From Candidatus Saccharimonadota bacterium (GTDB lineage Bacteria > Patescibacteriota > Saccharimonadia > Saccharimonadales > UBA4665), in contig JARIHB010000086.1 of assembly GCA_029288515.1 (NCBI GenBank), forward strand, positions 1-10,899: a DNA stretch of 10,899 nt. Direction: 5' to 3'. A program made the position numbers and the translations under genes. Each line of letters begins with the position of its first letter. Within the stretch, counting starts at the first letter, position 1. The notes beneath the pieces were generated by a model. It was given only the letters and a program-made list of their open reading frames with translations. It searched no databases and was not told the origin of the DNA. Positions 6,009-10,899 of the stretch are shown here, piece after piece.

Positions 6009-6039
6009 TTGCCTTATGAATTATAAATTGGCATAATAT
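6009..6039 (+). promoter_or_regulatory. Promoter giving a probably leaderless mRNA (HK-like gene)
   Basis: TTGCCT, 17 bp, then CATAAT (6032-6037). The overlapping TAATAT (6034-6039) ends 6 nt before the ATG at 6046. No purine-rich Shine-Dalgarno lies upstream of that ATG. The promoter starts only two bases after the HAD gene's stop, so the next two genes have their own transcript. Confidence 0.5.
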
Positions 6040-6045
6040 CAAAAT

Positions 6046-6501
6046 ATGAATGAATCTGATTCGTCTTCCCAAGCAGAGGTGTGGCCGCCGCAAGATGAGT
6101 ATGTAGCGCTGGCTAGTATAGCGTCACACCACGTACGTGCGCACTATGACCAAGTAACCGGCGTTGACCGTATGGGACCGGTAACCGTGGGACAGCACCT
6201 CGTACCGTTGGTGGATGGCGTCCTTGAAACGGCTATGCGTGAAACCGCAGGCCGGGGCGCTGATGTAAAGATTCACTTTGACTTTATTGATAATGACCAT
6301 CCGGGCAATGGCGTAAAACTGGGAGTTGCTTACGATGGCGAAGGTCCGTCTCCTGAAGCATTTGAGGACGAGACAACTGATTTAGCCCGCTTACGACGCC
6401 AAGCCGTTGAAGCCGGTGGCAGTCTAGCGCTTACGCAGTATGATGAAGATAGTACACCGCGCATTGAGCTGACCTTCCCTTTTTGGCCGAGCCAGGATTA
6501 G
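6046..6501 (+). CDS. Small degenerate histidine-kinase-like protein
   Basis: A 151-residue soluble protein without signal or membrane segment. Residues about 19-34 contain 'ASIASHHVR', which lines up with 'FISMASHQLR', the H-box of the full kinase at the left of this window. H28 would match the phospho-accepting His, but the Pro after the R is missing. Residues about 50-146 read like a GHKL ATPase fold: a helix 'LVPLVDGVLETAMRET' at the N-box position without its key Asn, 'VAYDGEGP' (94-101) at G1, 'LARLRRQAVEAGGSLAL' (113-129), and a final strand 'IELTFPF'. The ATP-lid and G2 glycines are absent, so ATP hydrolysis is doubtful. The second DHp helix is also very short. It may be a phosphotransfer or pseudokinase partner, or an anti-sigma-like protein. 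The assignment rests on eye alignment only. Its stop lies 2 nt before the nucleotidyltransferase start. Confidence 0.65.
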   Translation: MNESDSSSQAEVWPPQDEYVALASIASHHVRAHYDQVTGVDRMGPVTVGQHLVPLVDGVLETAMRETAGRGADVKIHFDFIDNDHPGNGVKLGVAYDGEGPSPEAFEDETTDLARLRRQAVEAGGSLALTQYDEDSTPRIELTFPFWPSQD

Positions 6502-6503
6502 CT

Positions 6504-7022
6504 GTGGGCCTCGATGCACCAGCAATTAGATGCCAGATCGAGGGAATGGCATCTGCGTTAGGAGTGGGCACTGAGCGGTTGATTGCGGTAGCGGGAACAG
6601 TGTTGGCACTCCATGGTATCCGGCCAGCTCATGACATTGACATATCGGTTGATGACGAAATCTTACCCTTGATTTGCGAAAGGTTCCCCGGTGAATTGCG
6701 GCATGGGGCATGTAATAGCATACTATACGCTACCGGTATATGGGAGATTGGCAGCGGTTGGGGTAACTGGCCGCACGCCGGCATCCAGGATAAAACAACC
6801 GTCATAGGCGGTGTCCGCCACATTGACCTTGCCTACGTAGCCTACTGGAAATCACGGCAGGAACGAGAGAAGGATAAAGACGATATGTGGTTGATTGCCA
6901 GGTATATCAGTAGGATCACATCAACCGGTAGCACACAGCAAAGAGAATATGTAGAACCAACGCTCCGCCTGCTGCGGGACGGTACTCCTGAACTAAGTCC
7001 TCCAATTAATGTGCCCTTGTAG
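6504..7022 (+). CDS. Predicted minimal nucleotidyltransferase (NTase-fold) protein
   Basis: A 172-residue protein with the layout of the polymerase-beta-like nucleotidyltransferase fold seen in AbiEii/MNT-type proteins: an N-terminal helix, then 'VAGTVLALHGIRPAHDIDISV' (29-49), matching the family pattern of a small-residue loop, 'ALxLHGIR' and an acidic D-x-D pair (D44, D46) for metal binding. 'RHIDLAYVAYW' near residues 101-111 may supply the third Asp. A charged helix rich in K, E and R follows. GTG at 6504 is preferred: AGGA lies 6 nt upstream, while the longer TTG start at 6483 lies inside the previous gene and ATG at 6546 would trim the first helix. It is almost certainly co-transcribed with the HK-like gene. 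No HEPN or AbiEi partner is present, so a toxin role is not supported by context. Confidence 0.6.
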   Translation: MGLDAPAIRCQIEGMASALGVGTERLIAVAGTVLALHGIRPAHDIDISVDDEILPLICERFPGELRHGACNSILYATGIWEIGSGWGNWPHAGIQDKTTVIGGVRHIDLAYVAYWKSRQEREKDKDDMWLIARYISRITSTGSTQQREYVEPTLRLLRDGTPELSPPINVPL

Positions 7023-7049
7023 GGGTGCTTATTCTTTCGCGCTAAACCG

Positions 7050-9179
7050 TTACTGTATCTTGATGTTGCCCCGTGCAATATCCGCTGCGTTAACCCGGTA
7101 GAGCGGGGTAGCGCTATTAGGATTGTCGCCGAGGTTAAAGATTTGGAGCTGGAACTGATCGGAAGCAGCGGCGCTTAAGCGTTCGCCATCAACGCCAGTA
7201 ACCCTAAAAGTGACCTGCGTCGTCGTGCTGTCTATGGTTACGTTGGCGGTCCCTTGGAAGATGCCGGTACTGTTATTTGTACCCTGGGTAGTCAGCCAGC
7301 TTATCTGGGTAGCGTTAAGGTTGAGGTCGTGGCAATTGGCCGCTTTGCTCGGGTTGTTACAGTGGGTGCCAGTACTGTAGCTAAACTGCATATCGCTGTT
7401 AGCGTTGATTTGGCCCTGGTTGTTGTACTTCACACTAAAACCGAATTTTGCCGTATCGGTTTGGCTAGAGCTGATGAGTCCTGGTAGTACATCTCCATTG
7501 CTGAGGTGCGGCACGATGGTGCGCTTGCCTGTGAATTTAGGGCCGGAGGGGTCGTAGACTACCAGGTAGTCAGACACCGGAGTACTCCAGTTGCCTGCGG
7601 TATCTTGTGCCCGCACGCTTATTTTGTACACACCGGTTGGGAAATCAGTACCAAAAGTGGCGGTAAGATCTGCGCTGGTGATTGCCCCGCCACTGCCTGT
7701 CTGTTCATTGCTGAGCGTCATGGTAGCTCCATTACCTTGGCCTGGATCGGTGTCGCCGATAAAATACTCGGCCTGCGCTATACCGGACAGATCGTCTGTT
7801 GCAGGAACGGTGAGGGTGGTAGTGCCGGTGGTTGGTTTGGGGTTATTCGACCAAGCGGGCGTGCCAAGTGCTGGTGGTAAGGTGTCGGGGTTGGTGGGCA
7901 TCGAGTTGGTTGTAACGAATACCTGGCTGTTACTAACGCCAAAGTTCGGCGCGGCTGTCGTGAAGGCAATCACCGTACCGTCGGCGCTGAAGGCCGGCTC
8001 CTGGACTTCAGCGTCCGCTGGCATGCCGAGGGCATTATTGCTTACAGCCTGCCTCGTGTCTGTGGCTACATCGTAGACGTAGGCTTGTGGCGTATTGGGA
8101 CAATCTCCGAGCATTTCACCGGGGAAAGAGTCTACAATAACTGCGAGTGCGCCATCTGCGGATAGCCCGCTACCGCTACCGCAAAAGCTAACATTAACGA
8201 GCTTTTTAGTAACATGGCTTTCAATGTCACTTCTAAACAAACATGTATTATTGTCTCCGCAGCCTGTGCCAGTGGCCAAAACGTACCGGCCATCGTAGGA
8301 CATAGAGCGCTGGAAGGTGAAGGATTGTCTATCGTCTACAGAGCCGTCAGTATAAAACCGCGCCGGCATAGATGTATCTGTTGACCTGTCGTACACCATA
8401 AGCTGGCCGGGCTGGGAATTAACGGTGGGAGGCATCAGGCGGGCCTGGGAATATACGATTCTGTTCCCATCGCCGGAAATTGCCAGTGCTTGAGGCACTT
8501 CGTTCGGGAGTTCTTTTACCGTTCCATGCACCATATCCTTAATATAGATAGAGGGGAGTATCTCGGTTCCATCTTCATTGCCCCCTTGTGAATTAGACAT
8601 GAAAGCGGCTACGCTGCCGTCGTAAGAAAGGGAAACAGAGCCGTAGGCACCAAAGGGGTATATCCGCTGCCCGTTAGCGTCAACCGAAGCGGGCACTGTG
8701 ATACCGGTGTCAAGATCGCGTATGTACACAGTGAACTTACCTGACTCAATGCCGTGTGAATCGGGATCCATATTATTGGCATTGGTCATAAAAGCAACAT
8801 GCCGTCCATCGCCGCTTAATGTGAAGCCGCTCAGGGTGCCATTCTCTTGCTGGCCATTGCTGTCAACGGAAGCTAAAACAGTCTGCCCTGTTACGCGGTC
8901 GTGCACGTATACCGCATCGCCATAGGGATCGGCTCCCTGAGTTCCTAAATTAGTGCCGTGTGAATTAAACGCCACATAGCGGCCATCTGCTGAAATAATC
9001 CCACCAAACGATAAGTCGTTTGCCGGGTCGCCGTTTGTGGCTTTAGATACCAGTTCCGGCGGCGTTGCCTCGGCACCTGCATGTCCAACGGTGAACCATG
9101 CTGCCTGCGCCAGCACGGTTGTGAGTGAAACAAAAATGAACAGTAACTGTTTCGCGAGCGGTTTAACTTTACCAAACAT
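7050..9179 (-). CDS. Secreted seven-bladed PD40 beta-propeller protein
   Basis: A 709-residue exported protein. Residues 1-26 form a signal peptide (basic start, hydrophobic core, likely cleavage after 'LAQA'). Seven repeats of the PD40/TolB-type motif S-x-D-G are seen at residues 63, 122, 185, 235, 294, 340 and 398, e.g. 'ISADGRYVAF' and 'FSADGTVIAF', which predicts a complete seven-bladed propeller. An Ig-like domain covers about 435-545 ('TDDLSGIAQAEYFI...AQDTAGNWS'). The C-terminal 550-709 looks like the beta-sandwich module found at the ends of secreted proteins, finishing 'RGNIKIQ'. No LPxTG or terminal membrane helix, so it is probably released or held by partners. Start set by GGAGGA 9 nt before the ATG. 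No enzyme active site was recognised; a binding or scaffold role is inferred. It ends 27 bp from the convergent NTase gene with no visible terminator. Confidence 0.85.
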   Translation of the reverse strand: MFGKVKPLAKQLLFIFVSLTTVLAQAAWFTVGHAGAEATPPELVSKATNGDPANDLSFGGIISADGRYVAFNSHGTNLGTQGADPYGDAVYVHDRVTGQTVLASVDSNGQQENGTLSGFTLSGDGRHVAFMTNANNMDPDSHGIESGKFTVYIRDLDTGITVPASVDANGQRIYPFGAYGSVSLSYDGSVAAFMSNSQGGNEDGTEILPSIYIKDMVHGTVKELPNEVPQALAISGDGNRIVYSQARLMPPTVNSQPGQLMVYDRSTDTSMPARFYTDGSVDDRQSFTFQRSMSYDGRYVLATGTGCGDNNTCLFRSDIESHVTKKLVNVSFCGSGSGLSADGALAVIVDSFPGEMLGDCPNTPQAYVYDVATDTRQAVSNNALGMPADAEVQEPAFSADGTVIAFTTAAPNFGVSNSQVFVTTNSMPTNPDTLPPALGTPAWSNNPKPTTGTTTLTVPATDDLSGIAQAEYFIGDTDPGQGNGATMTLSNEQTGSGGAITSADLTATFGTDFPTGVYKISVRAQDTAGNWSTPVSDYLVVYDPSGPKFTGKRTIVPHLSNGDVLPGLISSSQTDTAKFGFSVKYNNQGQINANSDMQFSYSTGTHCNNPSKAANCHDLNLNATQISWLTTQGTNNSTGIFQGTANVTIDSTTTQVTFRVTGVDGERLSAAASDQFQLQIFNLGDNPNSATPLYRVNAADIARGNIKIQ

Positions 9180-9205
9180 CTTCAGAAGTCCTCCATTCTG
9201 ACCTC

Positions 9206-9235
9206 AGTATACTGCTCGTGCTAAGCTCTGCTCAA
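9206..9235 (-). promoter_or_regulatory. Promoter of the propeller-protein gene
   Basis: On the minus strand TTGAGC (plus positions 9230-9235) is followed after 18 bp by TATACT (9206-9211). The -35 overlaps the stop codon of the upstream gene. A transcript from here would have a leader of about 20 nt carrying GGAGGA. The gene may also be read through from the gene upstream, since the gap is only 52 bp and no terminator is seen. Confidence 0.5.
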
Positions 9236-10503
9236 TAGATATCAAGGCCGGTGCCAACCGGCGCGTCGGTTAAACCCAGCGTCTTTAAAACATGCTTCGT
9301 ACCTTCGTAGTAGCCGAATATATTATCGTCTAAGCTGAAAAGCTCTTTGTATAAGCCTGGTTTTACGCCGTCCACTAAGCCTTTTACTCGTTCCCGGGCG
9401 TCAGGATTTATGATAAGGTCACGCATCGCCTGCCGCAGCCCCGGTGCGCGATTGTCCAGAAGGTCGAAGCCAAGAGCGGCTATGCTTGATTGGCTGGTAT
9501 ACATGTGAGCTGGCTCGTGGGCAGTATCCTCAGCCCCATCCTCATCCTGCTGTACACTTAGGCCGGTCATATATTTATAAGGGAGCATAAGGCGGCCGGT
9601 CTGCTGGCGTATATATGGCGTGTTGTTGTAGCCATTGGAGTGGCCCACGGCCGGCCAGTCCGATCCATACGGCTGGAGTATGTCGTCGTCCAATATCTCA
9701 GTGTTGTTAGATGCACCGAGCAGTAAGCTGCCCTCAATTGCATAGCTTTCAATAAAACCGTTTGCCAGGTAACTGGCACCTGGAACGATAACGCCATTCT
9801 CCTGCGCTGTCACGTCATTAAGGTTACCGTAAGGAAGCTGGGCGATCCGGTACGAAGCGTCGTGCTTTAAGAACCGCGCTAGGCGCGGCAGGTGATCTGC
9901 TGTTACTATCACATTCTCTGCCTGGGCAGCTGCCATAACGCCTCCGGCCAGGCACGTACGAATCATAAAACAAGGGCCATATGAGCGCGCAAGGGCTTCG
10001 TCCACTCCTATAACGACGTGACGACCACTGTCTGCGACGCTCATTAGAACGTTTACTCCGATAGTTTTTGAAAAATCTTCCTCACGTATTACATGAAACA
10101 GATCGCCGGATGCGCGTTCACCAAAATCCCTTACCAGCAGCTCCTGGGCGTCCTGTATCTCCCGGGCAAATGTAGGGTTCAAATGCGGGGTAGTTGCTAG
10201 CACGTCATCCATCCGCTGTCTCTTCGCATCAAGATATTCCCGTGCTTGTCTGACTGCCTCACGGCCAGCTTCAGAAGGGTGGTCGCCCCTCACGGCCGTA
10301 TTGCCGATAAAGTGAATCTGCTTTACGTTCCAGGAAGCAGGGTCAGAGCCGGATGTTTCTTGAGATGTGTCACCGCTCCCCGGGCTATTGGTAGGCAGAA
10401 AGTCCATAGCAGTGAGCGGCTGGGTCTCGCTATACAGTCGGTTTAAAAAATCGGCGGGCAGCTCTGGGCTGTTATCGTTAGCTTCATCAGGTATTTCAGA
10501 CAT
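9232..10503 (-). CDS. Uncharacterised protein, no family recognised
   Basis: A 423-residue soluble protein; no signal peptide or membrane segment is visible. The first ~60 residues are acidic and rich in Ser, Pro, Asn and Asp, probably disordered. Residues about 60-130 are helical and charged. A compact alpha/beta region follows, including 'TIGVNVLMSVAD' and 'RHVVIGVDEALARSYGPC', and a middle part is rich in Asn, Gly and Tyr. 'HEPAH' is not an HExxH metalloprotease site. The ATG at 10503 was chosen over an upstream in-frame GTG at 10521: TTGAGC-17 bp-TATCAT ends 6 nt before this ATG and overlaps that GTG. It sits upstream of the propeller gene on the same strand, so a functional link is possible. 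No function is proposed. Confidence 0.75.
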   Translation of the reverse strand: MSEIPDEANDNSPELPADFLNRLYSETQPLTAMDFLPTNSPGSGDTSQETSGSDPASWNVKQIHFIGNTAVRGDHPSEAGREAVRQAREYLDAKRQRMDDVLATTPHLNPTFAREIQDAQELLVRDFGERASGDLFHVIREEDFSKTIGVNVLMSVADSGRHVVIGVDEALARSYGPCFMIRTCLAGGVMAAAQAENVIVTADHLPRLARFLKHDASYRIAQLPYGNLNDVTAQENGVIVPGASYLANGFIESYAIEGSLLLGASNNTEILDDDILQPYGSDWPAVGHSNGYNNTPYIRQQTGRLMLPYKYMTGLSVQQDEDGAEDTAHEPAHMYTSQSSIAALGFDLLDNRAPGLRQAMRDLIINPDARERVKGLVDGVKPGLYKELFSLDDNIFGYYEGTKHVLKTLGLTDAPVGTGLDIY

Positions 10504-10509
10504 ACCCAG

Positions 10510-10538
10510 ATGATAGCCCACCTCATGGTATCGCTCAA
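10510..10538 (-). promoter_or_regulatory. Promoter giving a probably leaderless mRNA (uncharacterised gene)
   Basis: On the minus strand TTGAGC (plus 10533-10538), a 17-bp spacer, then TATCAT (plus 10510-10515), exactly 6 nt before the ATG at 10503. The -35 hexamer is the same as that of the next minus-strand gene. No good Shine-Dalgarno lies in front of the ATG. Confidence 0.5.
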
Positions 10539-10588
10539 GTAGCCTTCAGATTGGCACGAGCGGCTGTTTGTACGAAGCCGGGAAAACC

Positions 10589-10617
10589 TTGTCAACTCAC
10601 TAGGCACGGCTTACAAT
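10589..10617 (+). promoter_or_regulatory. Promoter of the edge transporter gene
   Basis: TTGTCA (10589-10594), a 17-bp spacer and TACAAT (10612-10617): five of six consensus bases in each hexamer. Transcription should start near 10624, leaving an unusually long leader of about 140 nt before the ATG at 10764. Confidence 0.7.
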
Positions 10618-10626
10618 AGCTTCATT

Positions 10627-10686
10627 ATGCTGCACAACAAAAGGGTTCGCACTTGGTCCGGCTTTGTAGACAGCTCTCGCGAGTAG
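10627..10686 (+). CDS. Possible 19-residue leader peptide
   Basis: An ATG only 3 nt after the predicted transcription start opens a short frame, MLHNKRVRTWSGFVDSSRE, ending in TAG inside the 7-bp hairpin of the leader. A ribosome on this frame would unfold that hairpin and change the competition between the two leader folds. No Shine-Dalgarno precedes it, and 19 open codons can easily occur by chance. Confidence 0.2.
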   Translation: MLHNKRVRTWSGFVDSSRE

Positions 10687-10725
10687 CGAGAGTGTAGCAG
10701 CGGTTACGTAAAAGTCATTTTCTGC

Positions 10726-10746
10726 CTACCTCTCGGGTAGTTTTTT
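10726..10746 (+). terminator. Terminator-like hairpin in leader, just before the SD
   Basis: CTACC and GGTAG form a 5-bp stem around TCTCG, followed at once by six Ts. It lies 4 nt before AAGGAGG, so termination here would silence the downstream gene. The left arm and loop are also part of the alternative 10687-10700/10722-10735 pairing. Confidence 0.5.
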
Positions 10747-10763
10747 ATATAAGGAGGTAGAGA

Positions 10764-10899
10764 ATGATAAAAGTCCGTATATCTGATGTTGTAATTGCTT
10801 TATATATTTTCGGCGTAATGGCAGCCGAGATGATGGGAGCAAAAACCTTTTCTCTTTTGAACGTTAGTTGGCTGCATCTGAGTGCAAGCGCTGTCTCTT
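10764..10899 (+). CDS. N-terminus of a VUT/YhhQ-like queuosine-precursor transporter (partial)
   Basis: Only about 42 genuine codons remain before the contig ends; the last nine bases are adapter, so the final residues (Val-Ser) are not real. The start is firm: AAGGAGG, 6 nt, ATG. Residues about 8-30 form a first transmembrane helix ('VVIALYIFGVMAAEMMGAK'), and a second hydrophobic stretch begins near 'LNVSWLHLSASA'. The small-residue helix ending in a Lys after 'MMGA', then a short turn and a new helix, resembles the start of VUT-family (DUF165/YhhQ) proteins, which import queuosine precursors such as preQ0/preQ1. The long structured leader fits a regulated transporter. With so little sequence, another small membrane transporter is possible. 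Confidence 0.55.
   Translation, partial: MIKVRISDVVIALYIFGVMAAEMMGAKTFSLLNVSWLHLSASAVS
10891..10899. other. Partial Tn5 mosaic-end (library adapter) at right edge
   Basis: The final nine bases CTGTCTCTT are the start of the reverse complement of the Tn5 mosaic end found whole at the left edge. They are almost certainly adapter, so genomic sequence ends at about 10890. Confidence 0.85.

Larger units (their letters stand above)
10624..10763 (+). ncRNA. Structured 5' leader, candidate attenuator or riboswitch
   Basis: Two mutually exclusive folds can be drawn. Fold A: GCTGC (10629-10633) pairs with GCAGC (10697-10701), enclosing an arm built on 10637-10643/10662-10667 and a 7-bp hairpin CTCTCGC/GCGAGAG (10674-10680/10686-10692). 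This leaves CTACC/GGTAG (10726-10730/10736-10740) free to form a hairpin followed by TTTTTT. Fold B: 10687-10700 pairs with 10722-10735 (13 bp, one bulge on each side), using the right arms of fold A and the left arm of the terminator hairpin, so it would act as an antiterminator. AAGGAGG follows at 10751-10757. Known preQ1-I and preQ1-II consensus patterns were not recognised. The terminator stem is only 5 bp, so attenuation is a hypothesis. Confidence 0.5.

Noticed and set aside
9232..10503. HEPAH as a metalloprotease zinc site
   Set aside because: The motif is not HExxH and no third ligand region is apparent.
10504..10521. GTG at 10521 as start of the uncharacterised minus-strand gene
   Set aside because: It overlaps the promoter -10 region (TATCAT) that points to the ATG at 10503, and has no properly spaced Shine-Dalgarno.
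10624..10763. T-box, preQ1-I or preQ1-II identity for the leader
   Set aside because: No T-box core sequence, no preQ1-I A-rich tail ending in ACTA, and no preQ1-II type conserved loop were found by eye; preQ1-III could not be judged without a model.
1..10899. CRISPR arrays, insertion sequences, prophage or integrase genes
   Set aside because: No regularly spaced repeats, terminal inverted repeats, transposase or integrase genes were seen; the only transposon-related sequence is library adapter.

Overview
This window looks like one complete assembled contig from a Tn5-tagmented (Nextera-type) library. Bases 1-19 are exactly the Tn5 mosaic end, and the last nine bases are the start of its reverse complement, so genuine genomic sequence is about 20-10890. 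The organism is a bacterium of moderate G+C using the standard bacterial code (TGA ends at least three genes). The best guess is a Patescibacteria/CPR lineage close to Saccharibacteria. Reasons: a GAF-HisKA-HATPase kinase with the 'SMASHQLRTPLT' type H-box common there, an LPxTG wall-anchored protein with PKD-like domains and a Cys-rich stalk, a compact layout, and a mix of Shine-Dalgarno and apparently leaderless genes. This is inference from family resemblance; there is no rRNA or other marker here.

Layout. Left (25-3092, + strand): a 5'-truncated sensor histidine kinase; a strongly expressed-looking LPNTG surface protein behind two extended -10 promoters; a perfect intrinsic terminator; a tRNA-Glu(UUC) gene with its own promoter, 5' leader hairpin and terminator. 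Middle (3242-7022): a cysteine hydrolase overlapping a CutA-like gene; a bidirectional terminator; a minus-strand class I DhnA/FBA-type aldolase divergent from a HAD-IIB phosphatase; then a small stand-alone protein that looks like a degenerate histidine kinase, followed 2 nt later by a predicted minimal nucleotidyltransferase. Right (7050-10503, - strand): a secreted seven-bladed PD40 propeller protein, preceded by a 423-residue protein I do not recognise. Divergent from that, at the right edge, is the start of a membrane protein resembling the VUT/YhhQ queuosine-precursor transporters.

The most interesting regulatory element is the 140-nt leader of that edge gene (about 10624-10763). It has a good sigma70-type promoter, a closable aptamer-like fold, a 13-bp antiterminator-like pairing, and a mutually exclusive terminator-like hairpin with six Ts just before the ribosome binding site. 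This is the pairing logic of a transcription-attenuating riboswitch; no known preQ1 class was recognised. It also contains a possible 19-residue leader peptide. A second theme is start-codon architecture: four genes place a -10-like hexamer exactly 6 nt before the ATG with no usable Shine-Dalgarno, implying leaderless mRNAs, while other genes carry strong Shine-Dalgarno sequences.
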